From assembly GCA_902558585.1 (NCBI GenBank), contig CACEEO010000004.1:1-44963 (forward strand): DNA of 44,963 nucleotides, in the 5' to 3' direction. The DNA comes from an uncultured Pelagibacteraceae bacterium. Lineage in GTDB: Bacteria; Pseudomonadota; Alphaproteobacteria; Pelagibacterales; Pelagibacteraceae. The notes beneath the pieces were generated by a model that worked only from the letters and a program-made list of their open reading frames with translations, had not been told where the DNA came from and made no database searches. Both the position numbers and the translations under genes were made by a program. Positions 1 through 9,554 of the stretch are shown here, one piece after another. Position 1 is the stretch's first letter. Each line of letters starts with the position of its first letter.

Positions 1-636
1 ATGTCTTTTCAAAATGGTATTGGTCATGAAGCAATTATTCAAAGTATTGTGGGTAATGAAAAAGTAATTGGTGGGACAACTACTCAAGCTTCAAACATTT
101 TAGGACCAGGTCATATAATGAATCATGGTTCGTTACCATCTTGGATTGGTGAGTACGAGGGAGGAATTACTGATAGAATTAAAGAAATAGCAGATACTTT
201 TACAGCACATAATCTTGAAATGATTGCTGCAGAAGATGTAAAGAAAAGAAAATGGATGAAGCTTTTTGCTTTAACAGCAATTGGACCATTATCTGCAATT
301 TTTGATCTTCATCATACTGATTTATATATAAATAATAAAGCAAACGAAGTATCTCGAGGATTGGGTAAAGAAATAATTTTAGAAACTAGGGAAGTTGCAC
401 TTGCTGATGGTGTAAATGTGTCCGAAGATGAATGCTTATTTATGTTCAATAAAATTGTAGATTCAATGCAAACTAACAAGTCATCTATGGCTTTTGACGT
501 TCAATACAAGAGAAAAACCGAAATAGATTTTATTAGTGGAGCAGTTTCAAAAATAGGTAAAAAACATGGTGTAAAAACACCTTTAAATGATCTTATGTAT
601 AAAATGATTAAAGTGAAAGAAGGTATGTACAGCTAA
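1..636 (+). CDS. 2-dehydropantoate 2-reductase-like protein (ketopantoate reductase family), 5' end cut by window
   Basis: ORF open from base 1; ApbA/PanE C-terminal-like sequence (NGIGHEAII..., KKRKWMKLFALTAIGPLSAIF). Confidence 0.75.
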   Translation: MSFQNGIGHEAIIQSIVGNEKVIGGTTTQASNILGPGHIMNHGSLPSWIGEYEGGITDRIKEIADTFTAHNLEMIAAEDVKKRKWMKLFALTAIGPLSAIFDLHHTDLYINNKANEVSRGLGKEIILETREVALADGVNVSEDECLFMFNKIVDSMQTNKSSMAFDVQYKRKTEIDFISGAVSKIGKKHGVKTPLNDLMYKMIKVKEGMYS

Positions 637-1506
637 ATGCTCAGTACAAATAAATTAAAAAAAATCAAAAGTAACTTTCCTGTTTTAGTTGGAGACAACG
701 TTGTTTCGAAAAAAATCTGTAATTTATTAATTAAAGAAATAAGCAACTCAAAATCATTTGATGATATGATTATGGGAGGTAGAAGCAGGATTAATAAAGG
801 TTCTAAAAATTTTAATTTATATATTAAAAATTCAGTTAACTCTGCAAAACTTTTTAAGCTTTTTAATAGTAAGTCTTTTTATAAAAAAATTGAAAATCTT
901 TTTACAAAAAATTTTAAGGATGGATCATGGGTAAATTTACATAAACCAAAATCATTTAATCCTAAAAAGTTCACTATAAAAAAAAAATTAAATTCTAGTG
1001 AATTAAAAAAAATGTTGGGTAACAACTATACAAATCCTAAAGTAAATTTAGATATAGACTTTTCGGTATCAAAGGGAGGGTATAGATTGAGACCTCATCG
1101 GGATGATATAACTAGATTATATAATTTCTTAATTTATTTAACAGACATTCCAAAAAAGAATGGTGGGTCTCTCACTATTTATAGAAAAAAAGCAAAAAAA
1201 AATTTAAGAAAAAGCTTTAGAAGATTTCCAAAAATAACCGAACTTGAAATAGTGAAGTCTTTTACGCCAAAAAAAGGAACCGTTGTTTTTTTTCAGTCTA
1301 CTCCAAATTCCTATCATGGCGTGAAGCGGTTTATAGAAAGAAATTGTCCAAAACGTTTTTTCATTTATGGAAGTTATGCCTTAAATAAACCGGCTATATG
1401 GAATTACAAAGGGATTTCATATTATCCGCACATAATTAGCACCAAAAAAAGAATGTTAACCTCTTTTCATGATGCGAACTATTTAACCACAGCACCAAAA
1501 CATTGA
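637..1506 (+). CDS. 2OG-Fe(II) oxygenase family protein
   Basis: HRDD ... GTVVFFQSTPNSYHGVKR metal/2OG-binding pattern; ATG directly follows the TAA of the preceding gene. Confidence 0.7.
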   Translation: MLSTNKLKKIKSNFPVLVGDNVVSKKICNLLIKEISNSKSFDDMIMGGRSRINKGSKNFNLYIKNSVNSAKLFKLFNSKSFYKKIENLFTKNFKDGSWVNLHKPKSFNPKKFTIKKKLNSSELKKMLGNNYTNPKVNLDIDFSVSKGGYRLRPHRDDITRLYNFLIYLTDIPKKNGGSLTIYRKKAKKNLRKSFRRFPKITELEIVKSFTPKKGTVVFFQSTPNSYHGVKRFIERNCPKRFFIYGSYALNKPAIWNYKGISYYPHIISTKKRMLTSFHDANYLTTAPKH

Positions 1507-1534
1507 AATATTGTTAATGATAAAATAAATTTTA

Positions 1535-2521
1535 ATGATGACAAATAGTCTTCAAAAAAAATTATATGAGAATGGGTACTTGATTGTTAAAAATGTACTT
1601 AACTTTAGAAGAGACTTAAAACCAATTCTAAATGATATGGAATTTGTTATGGATTGTCTCATCCAAAAATATGCAAAAAAAAGAGATATAAAAAAAGCTC
1701 TTAATTTTGATTTTAAAAAAAAATATTCATATATCTCAAAGCTTAATATTTATGATTTGGATCAGTATTTTAATACCCGATTGCCAAGAGACCACGTAAA
1801 AAAAGATAGTGATTATTTTGCTACTCAATCATTATGGAATTTAATTACTAATAAAAAAATTTTGGATGTTGTAGAAAAAATTTTAGGTAAAGAAATAATG
1901 TCTAACCCTGTTCAAAATACTAGAATTAAACAACCTGAAAAAAAATTACCCGAGGGATCAATTCATGATGGTTTAAGCGGCAGAACACCATGGCATCAAG
2001 ATGCTGCTGTTTTAAATTCAAGAGGACAAAAATTAACTGACATGGTTACTGTATGGATCCCTTTTACTAAAACAACTAAGAAAAATGGATGCATGATTAC
2101 AGTAAAAAAGATAAATAAAATGGGATTATTAAATCATGTATCAGGATACAGAGGGCAAGTAGAATTAAAAAATAGTAAATTACTTGATGACATGGAGCAT
2201 ATTTATTTAGAAGCAAATGTTGGAGATATAATATTATTGCATAAACATTCTATACATTGCTCTTTACCAAACAGATCAAATGATTTTAGGATAAGTGCTG
2301 ATCTTAGATATAATGTTGCTGGACAACCATCAGGTAGAGAACCACTTCCAAATTTTTATGTAAGAAGTAAAAATAAAAAAAATCTCGAAGTTCAAAACTT
2401 TAAACAATGGTTATCTCTATGGGAAAAGGCAAAAGAAAAATGTATACCAAGAAAATATGCCTTTAAATATCCACTTCCAACGTATAAAAATAATAAAAGA
2501 GACTTATCTAATTTAGTTTAA
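1535..2521 (+). CDS. phytanoyl-CoA dioxygenase (PhyH) family protein
   Basis: TPWHQDAAVL, VWIPF, GDIILLHKHSIHCSLPNRS motifs. Confidence 0.75.
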   Translation: MMTNSLQKKLYENGYLIVKNVLNFRRDLKPILNDMEFVMDCLIQKYAKKRDIKKALNFDFKKKYSYISKLNIYDLDQYFNTRLPRDHVKKDSDYFATQSLWNLITNKKILDVVEKILGKEIMSNPVQNTRIKQPEKKLPEGSIHDGLSGRTPWHQDAAVLNSRGQKLTDMVTVWIPFTKTTKKNGCMITVKKINKMGLLNHVSGYRGQVELKNSKLLDDMEHIYLEANVGDIILLHKHSIHCSLPNRSNDFRISADLRYNVAGQPSGREPLPNFYVRSKNKKNLEVQNFKQWLSLWEKAKEKCIPRKYAFKYPLPTYKNNKRDLSNLV

Positions 2522-2537
2522 TATTTATAAATAATTA

Positions 2538-3461
2538 ATGACTAAAATTTTAATTACTGAATTCATCAACCAAAATAGTTTAGAAAATTTAAATAAAAAA
2601 TTTGATGTTAACTACGATGAAAAATTATGTGAGGATGAAAAAGAAATAATTAAAATAATTGGAGACTATGATGGTCTAATTGTAAGAAATAAAACTCAAG
2701 TAAATTTAGATATTTTAAAAAATGCATTTAAATTAAAATTTATTGGAAGGTTAGGTGTTGGTTTGGACAATATTGATACAGAATATTGTAAAAATAAAAA
2801 CATTCATGTTCAGCCAGCTACAGGAATGAATGCAGACTCTGTTGCTGAATATGTTGTTTCTTCATCAATGTTTCTTATAAAAAAAATCCCAATGTTTCAC
2901 AATGGAACAATTAAAGGTGAATGGCCAAGAACAACAATTAAGTCGACAGAAATAAAACAAAAGAATTTAGGAATAATTGGATTTGGCACAATTGGAAAAA
3001 AAGTTGCTGAGTATTCTTTAAAAAACGGTTTAAAAATTTTGGCCTACGATCCTTATATTAAGGAATTAAATGATAAAGAAATTGATGCTAAATTATCAAG
3101 TTTAAATGAGATATATGAAAAATCAGATATCATTTCCATACACCTACCTTTAACAGATGAAACCAAAAATATGATAAATAAATCATCATTTTCTCAAATG
3201 AAAAATAAACCGATTATAATAAATACTTCTAGAGGAAGCATCATAAATGAAAGTGATTTAATTGAAGCTTACCATAAAAATATTATTTCTGGCTTTGCTC
3301 TAGACGTGTTTGAAAAAGAACCAATAGAGAGTGAATTTTATAACAAAATAAAACCAGGTATGAATTGTATATTAACACCTCATATTTCTGGTGTAACAAC
3401 AGAGTCAAACATCAGAGTAAGTGACTTTATAGTTAAAAAAATTACAGATTTTTTTAACTAA
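2538..3461 (+). CDS. D-isomer-specific 2-hydroxyacid dehydrogenase (phosphoglycerate dehydrogenase-like)
   Basis: GRLGVGLDNID, GFGTIGKKVAEY, NTSRGSIINESDLIEA, LTPHISG motifs. Confidence 0.85.
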   Translation: MTKILITEFINQNSLENLNKKFDVNYDEKLCEDEKEIIKIIGDYDGLIVRNKTQVNLDILKNAFKLKFIGRLGVGLDNIDTEYCKNKNIHVQPATGMNADSVAEYVVSSSMFLIKKIPMFHNGTIKGEWPRTTIKSTEIKQKNLGIIGFGTIGKKVAEYSLKNGLKILAYDPYIKELNDKEIDAKLSSLNEIYEKSDIISIHLPLTDETKNMINKSSFSQMKNKPIIINTSRGSIINESDLIEAYHKNIISGFALDVFEKEPIESEFYNKIKPGMNCILTPHISGVTTESNIRVSDFIVKKITDFFN

Positions 3462-4536
3462 TTATTTCTTCTAGATTTATTAATCGACCTTGTTTTATTG
3501 ATTGTTCTGCAGCCTCTCCCACAGCAACAGCAATTAAACCATCTTCTAATGAAACCTCTGGATCTGAATTATTTTCAATAGCTTTCAAAAAAGCTAAGTG
3601 TTCGTAGTAAGTAGATCCATGATGGTGGCCGGCCTCAAGAATTTTTTTATCTACTTTAATATTTTCGATATGTGTTTTACCATCTCTCATTCCAATTCTT
3701 ATATTTGATGAGGTTTTACCTGAGTCATCGGAGGGCACTGAAGTTTCAATTTTTCCTTTATTTCCTGTGGCTACAAGCTCTTCTTGCATGTCAGAATTTT
3801 CTGCAAACATACAAAGTTCAAGCAAACTTCTTGCTCCATTTTCAAAATTTACAATTACATAGGCATTATCAATGATGTCTGGCTTTTTTCCATTATACAC
3901 TTCATCTAAATGGTTAACGTCTTGACCACCACTTGCATAAACACTGAGTGGCTTACTTTGGATAATCAATCTCATTAAATCAAAGAAATGGCAGCATTTT
4001 TCAACAAGTGTACCACCGGTATTTTCTTCAAAACGATTCCAATCATTTACTTTTTTTAAAAAAGGAAATCTATGTTCCCTTATGGTTAAAGTTTTTAAAT
4101 TACCAATTTTGTTATTATGAATTTCATTAATAAACTTTGAAACTGGCGGCATATATCTATACTCCATCGCAGTCCAAAATACTGAAGGATAATCTTTTGT
4201 AAGTTTTCTTATTTCTAAACAATCTTTTGTATTAGTGCATAATGGTTTTTCAACTAATATGTGTTTTTTAGTTTTGATTACATCTTTCAAGATTTCTATA
4301 TGAGTAAAGTTAGGAGATGAAATTAAGTATACATCAACAATATTTTTTTTAATCATTTCTAAATGATTTTTAAAACATAAAACTTTTGTTTTTAGAATTT
4401 CTTTACACTGATTTAATGAATCTTCATGAGGATCAGCAAGTGCAACTACTTCGGCATTATCAATTAATGATATATTTAAAATATGTTCTCGAGCCATTGT
4501 CCCTGCTCCAATAATTCCATATTTTATTTTTTTCAT
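3454..4536 (-). CDS. Gfo/Idh/MocA family oxidoreductase
   Basis: GIIGAGTMAREH Rossmann motif, EKPLC motif. Confidence 0.85.
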   Translation of the reverse strand: MKKIKYGIIGAGTMAREHILNISLIDNAEVVALADPHEDSLNQCKEILKTKVLCFKNHLEMIKKNIVDVYLISSPNFTHIEILKDVIKTKKHILVEKPLCTNTKDCLEIRKLTKDYPSVFWTAMEYRYMPPVSKFINEIHNNKIGNLKTLTIREHRFPFLKKVNDWNRFEENTGGTLVEKCCHFFDLMRLIIQSKPLSVYASGGQDVNHLDEVYNGKKPDIIDNAYVIVNFENGARSLLELCMFAENSDMQEELVATGNKGKIETSVPSDDSGKTSSNIRIGMRDGKTHIENIKVDKKILEAGHHHGSTYYEHLAFLKAIENNSDPEVSLEDGLIAVAVGEAAEQSIKQGRLINLEEIIS

Positions 4537-4566
4537 ATTCTGTTTGTATCAGTTTAATTTAAAAAC

Positions 4567-5904
4567 TTAATCAATACTTAGCCCGCTTGGCACTTTATCT
4601 GGTTTACCTAGTGGTCTCTGATTTCCACTTCTGCCAGTTAAAGATTCGAGAAAAGAAACAAGTTCATCAATTTCTTTATCATTCAATTCTATAGGCTGTA
4701 TGTCAATGCTTGAGAGAATTCTGTCTTGTTCCCTTTTGTCTGAAAAAGTTACGAAATCAATTTCCTCTAACCAAGGTGCCTTAGGTAAATTTGCATATTC
4801 AGGTTTCCAATTCTTATTCATTTTTATTGGATTTAAATGATGCTTAATTATTGATTTTAAAGTTGGATAAGCACCATTATGACCGTAAGGAGCTGTTAAA
4901 GAAACGTTTCTTAATGCTGGCGTTTTAAATTTATACATATCGTTTATATTATCCGTTTCGACCATTCGTCCAACGTCACGTGCATAAGGATCAAAAGGCC
5001 TTGTCCTCCCAGGACCAAATTGGGGAATTCCTATTGAATGAAATTTTTGATCTGACAACAAAGATCCTGAATGACAAGAACTACAGTTTGCTTTTCCATA
5101 AAATAAATTCATCCCATTTATTTGCTTTAAAGTTAAAGCTTGTTTATCTCCATTTAAATATTCGTCAAAAGGAGAGTCGAAAGATGTCCATTCATGAATT
5201 TCAAATGCAGCAATCGAATTAACAATATGTGTAATTTTAATATCTAAAGGACTGTTTACATCATCAAAAGCATTTTTAAATAATTCAACATATTCTGGAA
5301 TTCCTCTAATCCTGTGGGTAATTACAGGCCAAACTCTATCGATTCTCATACTATCTTTTCCAACTTTTGAGACCAAACCTATAATTTCATTTTCACCTGG
5401 ATTTCCTGCCATCTCAAACTGTCTCGTCATTGGAAATAAAGCTTGAACTGCAACTATATTATCAAGCCCTTTAGGAAGAGCTTCTTGAGCAGGTGTATTA
5501 AAACCGTTACCAAATATATTTGATTTGGTAACTCTTCCATCGTGTAACAAAGTTGTGATATTTTTAAATCCTAAATTCCATAAAGCTAAAGCATTTCTTG
5601 GAATTCGTTTTTTTATTTTATCATCATTCTTGCCTGCAGTTCTCTCTAACCCTATTCCTTGACCTCCTTCACCAATGCCCAAAGAAAGTCCATCTGAACC
5701 ACCTAGATCATGACTATGACATGTTGCGCAGGCTATATTTCGGTTTGCAGATAAAATTTTGTCATGGAATAAAAGTCTTCCAATTTTAACTTTTTCTATA
5801 TCAACTTTATGGAAATCTTCGTTCTTTAATGGTTTTGGTAATTCAGTTGCGTAAGTTTTATTTACTGAAATTAAAAATGGAATTATAAATATTATTATTT
5901 TTAA
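4567..5904 (-). CDS. Di-haem cytochrome c peroxidase (MauG/CcpA family); start codon uncertain
   Basis: Two CXXCH motifs (CATCH, CSSCH), FKTPALRNVSLTAPYGHNGAYPTLKSI; signal-peptide-like KIIIFIIPFLISVNKTYA. The supplied ORF start at 6330 is antisense to the Sel1-like gene and rejected. Confidence 0.8.
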   Translation of the reverse strand, partial: LKIIIFIIPFLISVNKTYATELPKPLKNEDFHKVDIEKVKIGRLLFHDKILSANRNIACATCHSHDLGGSDGLSLGIGEGGQGIGLERTAGKNDDKIKKRIPRNALALWNLGFKNITTLLHDGRVTKSNIFGNGFNTPAQEALPKGLDNIVAVQALFPMTRQFEMAGNPGENEIIGLVSKVGKDSMRIDRVWPVITHRIRGIPEYVELFKNAFDDVNSPLDIKITHIVNSIAAFEIHEWTSFDSPFDEYLNGDKQALTLKQINGMNLFYGKANCSSCHSGSLLSDQKFHSIGIPQFGPGRTRPFDPYARDVGRMVETDNINDMYKFKTPALRNVSLTAPYGHNGAYPTLKSIIKHHLNPIKMNKNWKPEYANLPKAPWLEEIDFVTFSDKREQDRILSSIDIQPIELNDKEIDELVSFLESLTGRSGNQRPLGKPDKVPSGLSID

Positions 5905-6375
5905 ATGATTAAATATCTTTTTATACTTTTGTTTCTTCCATCCATAGTATTTGCAGAAATAGAAAATGCTCGAGATTTGATGGAGCAAGGAAAATTTAAA
6001 GAAGCTATGGAAGAACTTATGCCAGCGGCTAGATCTGGTAATGCTGATGCTGAGGAGCTTATTGGTATTATGTACGCTATGGGTCTTGGTGTTGAAAGAG
6101 ATGATGTTAGAGCTTTTGAATGGTATCTCAGATCCTCTATGAAAGGTCATCCTGGTGCTCAATCTGGTGTTGGGTGGTATTACGAAATTGGCAGAGGACT
6201 TCCTGCTCCCGATCTTGTTAGAGCTTATATGTGGTACGGTTTGTCTGCTATTGGTGGAGATCCTGACGCTGCAATTTCTCAGGAAGAAGTTATTAAAAAA
6301 ATGACTCCTGAACAAATTGAAAAAGCTCATATTCTCATAAAAGATTATAAATCTTGGATATATCCTTTTAGATAA
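5905..6375 (+). CDS. Secreted Sel1/TPR-repeat protein
   Basis: Signal peptide MIKYLFILLFLPSIVFA; repeats AEELIGIMYAMGLGVERDDVRAFEWYLRSSMKGHPGAQSGVGWYYEIGRG. Confidence 0.75.
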   Translation: MIKYLFILLFLPSIVFAEIENARDLMEQGKFKEAMEELMPAARSGNADAEELIGIMYAMGLGVERDDVRAFEWYLRSSMKGHPGAQSGVGWYYEIGRGLPAPDLVRAYMWYGLSAIGGDPDAAISQEEVIKKMTPEQIEKAHILIKDYKSWIYPFR

Positions 6376-6415
6376 TGAGGCGAACTTAAATCCGCCCCAT
6401 TATATTAATTTGTAA

Positions 6416-7468
6416 TTACAAATCTTTTTTGTATGCGCTCGATGCTCTTTTCTCTGCACTCGCTACAGCTTTTGTTAAAGCGTTAAAAATTTCTTTTCCA
6501 CCTTTAACATTAGCTTTAAACCAATCATACACTGGGCTAGCTTCTTTTTTAAAACTAGCTTTTTGATCAGGCGTAGGAACGTATAAATCTCCACCACCTG
6601 CTACAAAGTCCTCATAAGCTTTGATTGATTTTCTCTTAGGAGAAGCAAAAGTTGCTTGTTGCAAAGCATAGAAACCATCAGTCACAACTTTTTTAAGATC
6701 TGTTGACATTGATTGATATTTTGCATTATTCATCCACCATAATGCTCCCATGTATGCATGACCATCTAAAGTAACATATTTTAGACCTGCATCAGGAAAC
6801 TTCATGTTCATAATGTCAGTTATTCCATTTTTAGATCCTTCAACTACACCAGTTTGAAATGATGTAAACAATTCAGGCCATGGAATAGGAGTTGGAGATG
6901 CACCTAATGCTCTTACAAGTTCCTGAGGTAAATCAGCTACAACTGTTCTGATTTTTAAACCTTTCATGTCAGATGGATTTGCAACTCTTCTTTTTGTATT
7001 AGCAAAATTTCTCCATCCTCCGGTATTTCCAATTGTCATCAATCTAATTGAGTCATTAGAATCTTTTAGAGCCATTTTTCTCATTGTTCTTACAAAATCA
7101 CCTTGCATTACATCTTCAGCAATTCTGTCATCAGCCATTAGATAAGGTAAATCTAAAACTTGAACATACGGGAATACACCTGCGGCACCTCCAGAAGTAG
7201 AAATGTAAATATCTATACTTCCATCAGATACACCTTGTAAACACTCAGCACCTTTTGAACAAAGCTGCGTACCTACAAATAGTTCTACAGCTATTTTTCC
7301 ATTTGAAGCTGCTTCTACGTAGTTTTTAAATACTACAGCACCATCATAATCTTCATCTTGATCATTAGAGTTCATTGTCATTCTCAAGTTATAATCTGCA
7401 GCTGAAACAGATGCAGTAAAACTAATTAAGAATAATAATGAAAAAAATGATTTTATTATTTTACTCAT
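6416..7468 (-). CDS. TRAP transporter substrate-binding protein (DctP family)
   Basis: Signal peptide; DctP-like fold sequence (GLKIRTVVADLPQELVRALGASPTPIPWPELFTSFQTGVVEG); next to DctQ/DctM genes. Confidence 0.9.
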   Translation of the reverse strand: MSKIIKSFFSLLFLISFTASVSAADYNLRMTMNSNDQDEDYDGAVVFKNYVEAASNGKIAVELFVGTQLCSKGAECLQGVSDGSIDIYISTSGGAAGVFPYVQVLDLPYLMADDRIAEDVMQGDFVRTMRKMALKDSNDSIRLMTIGNTGGWRNFANTKRRVANPSDMKGLKIRTVVADLPQELVRALGASPTPIPWPELFTSFQTGVVEGSKNGITDIMNMKFPDAGLKYVTLDGHAYMGALWWMNNAKYQSMSTDLKKVVTDGFYALQQATFASPKRKSIKAYEDFVAGGGDLYVPTPDQKASFKKEASPVYDWFKANVKGGKEIFNALTKAVASAEKRASSAYKKDL

Positions 7469-7557
7469 AATTATTTCCCTCTCTTTAAATATTTATGTAT
7501 ATAAACTATACTTAAATTGATTTAGAGAGTCTATCGATAGTAAAAAAAAAATTATAT

Positions 7558-8847
7558 TTATTTTGCGAATCCAGTAAGTAAAGGTATCGTCATCGAGATC
7601 GATGGAAAATAGGTTATTAAGAAAATAACTATAGCTTCTACTGCTAAGAATGGCAATATAGCTTTTGCTATTGTTTCAACTCTTTCCCCAGATACAGAAG
7701 ATGCAACAAATAATACAAGACCCATTGGCGGTGTTGCTAAACCAACTGTTAAATTAACGGACATAATAATTGCAAAATGCACGGGATGAACTCCCAACTC
7801 AATAAAAACTGGTCCAAGAATTGGTCCTAAGATGATTATCGCTGGACCTGCATCTAAAAACATTCCAACAATAAATAATAAAATATTTATAAGAAATAAT
7901 AAAACATAAGGATTATCAGTTAATCCCAAAACAAAAGCAGCAAGGTACTCTGGAGCATGTGATAAACTTACAACTGTTTTAAAAGCCATTGCAGCACCAA
8001 CTAAAAGAAGAACCACTGAAGATACCATCGCTGCTTTTGTCATCACTTTAGGAACATCTTTCCATTTTAGTGATTTCAAAACAAATAGACCAATAAACAT
8101 TGCGTAAGCAGCTGCTACAGCTGATGCTTCTGTTGGTGTAAAAATTCCTCCAAGGATACCTCCTAAAATTATTACAGGTGTCATCAAAGGGAAAAAAGCT
8201 TTAAGAGATGCTTTGCCTCTTTGGCTCCAAGTTGTTTTTTCAGTTACTGCTGGAAAATTATATCTCTTGGCCATAAATTTTATTGTAATCATCAAGCTAA
8301 CACCAACTAAAATACCAGGCACAATTCCTGCTAAAAATAATGCAGCAACACTCTCACCCATTACATATGCATAAATAATCATTATCCCAGAAGGTGGAAT
8401 TATAGGTCCAATTACAGAACTCGCTGCTGTAATTGCAGCGGCAAATTTTTTTGTATAGCCTTGCTTTTCCATTGCAGGAATAAGCATTGATCCAATTGCT
8501 GAAGTATCAGCTACAGCTGAACCAGATAATCCTGCAAATAACATTGAAGTCAATACGTTGACGTGAGCCAATCCACCTTTTAAGTGACCCATCATCGCTT
8601 GACTAAATTCAACTAGTCGATGAGTTATTCCTCCCCTATTCATTAACTCTCCTGCTAACATAAAAAATGGTATTGCCATCAAAGGAAAGCTATCTATTCC
8701 ATTATAAATATTTCTATAAAGCATAGCTCCATCTCTAGCTTGATCATTTAGCCAAAGTAAAATTCCTGGTGCTGCTAACAGTCCAAAAAATACAGGTAAA
8801 CCAATTAACAAAAATAATAAAAACAAAGGAAGAAACCAAACTAACAT
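7558..8847 (-). CDS. TRAP transporter large permease (DctM family)
   Basis: 429 aa, many TM segments; LFAGLSGSAVADTSAIGSMLIPAM, IGPIIPPSGIMIIYA motifs. Confidence 0.93.
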   Translation of the reverse strand: MLVWFLPLFLLFLLIGLPVFFGLLAAPGILLWLNDQARDGAMLYRNIYNGIDSFPLMAIPFFMLAGELMNRGGITHRLVEFSQAMMGHLKGGLAHVNVLTSMLFAGLSGSAVADTSAIGSMLIPAMEKQGYTKKFAAAITAASSVIGPIIPPSGIMIIYAYVMGESVAALFLAGIVPGILVGVSLMITIKFMAKRYNFPAVTEKTTWSQRGKASLKAFFPLMTPVIILGGILGGIFTPTEASAVAAAYAMFIGLFVLKSLKWKDVPKVMTKAAMVSSVVLLLVGAAMAFKTVVSLSHAPEYLAAFVLGLTDNPYVLLFLINILLFIVGMFLDAGPAIIILGPILGPVFIELGVHPVHFAIIMSVNLTVGLATPPMGLVLFVASSVSGERVETIAKAILPFLAVEAIVIFLITYFPSISMTIPLLTGFAK

Positions 8848-9443
8848 TACTGTGTCTCCAACTTTTGTTTATCGAAATCTTCAGGTAAGTCTAACTTTGT
8901 AAAATTAGTAAGAATATTTCTTAAAATTAATTCTATATTCACAGAAATTAAAAAAATAATTCCCACAGGTAATGACATATACATCCAAGCTAATTTTATT
9001 GGTTCTGCTTTTCCACCGATTAAGTGAAAAGGAATTTTTATCGAAGAAGAATTAAATATCCATCCTGCATTAATATGTTTAAAACCTAATTCTAAACCTA
9101 TTACTAAGACGAAAAGAGATACTATTAATAAAAATAAAGTTAATAATGTTGATATAAGTTTTGGTAAAAATCTCTCCAATAAATCAATAGAAACAAATCC
9201 ACCCCATCTATACGCAGATGGTGCAATCAATCCTGTCATCCATAACATCAAAAATCTAGCTACCTCATCGGGCCATGGCAGTGCATTATTTAATACATAT
9301 CTAAAAAATACTTGTACCAAGATAACAATCACCATCAAAAGTATTGCTATCCATGCAAACTGTCTGCCAATTCTTAAAAAAAAAGTATTTATTTTCTCAA
9401 GGATATTAAAAACAAATAGGAGAATATTAATTGTCAAATTCAC
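8847..9443 (-). CDS. TRAP transporter small permease (DctQ family)
   Basis: Four predicted TM segments; overlaps the dctM start. Confidence 0.85.
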   Translation of the reverse strand: MNLTINILLFVFNILEKINTFFLRIGRQFAWIAILLMVIVILVQVFFRYVLNNALPWPDEVARFLMLWMTGLIAPSAYRWGGFVSIDLLERFLPKLISTLLTLFLLIVSLFVLVIGLELGFKHINAGWIFNSSSIKIPFHLIGGKAEPIKLAWMYMSLPVGIIFLISVNIELILRNILTNFTKLDLPEDFDKQKLETQ

Positions 9444-9554
9444 AGCTAAATTTATTTTAATTATTTAATAAATACAACTTTAATCAAAAAACTAATTTAC
9501 TTTATATAATAATTCTCGTATTAAAAATGCTCTCTAAAAAATTGATATATAATT

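Noticed and set aside
3672-3875. 67-aa + strand ORF
   Set aside because: Antisense to a confident Gfo/Idh gene; low-complexity Leu/Phe-rich translation.
5989-6330. N-terminal extension of the 587-aa minus-strand ORF
   Set aside because: It is the antisense of a well-supported Sel1-like secreted protein, lacks domain-like sequence, and precedes a clear signal peptide.
7531-7540. CTATCGATAG palindrome between dctM and dctP
   Set aside because: 10 bp only and no supporting context; too weak to call an operator.
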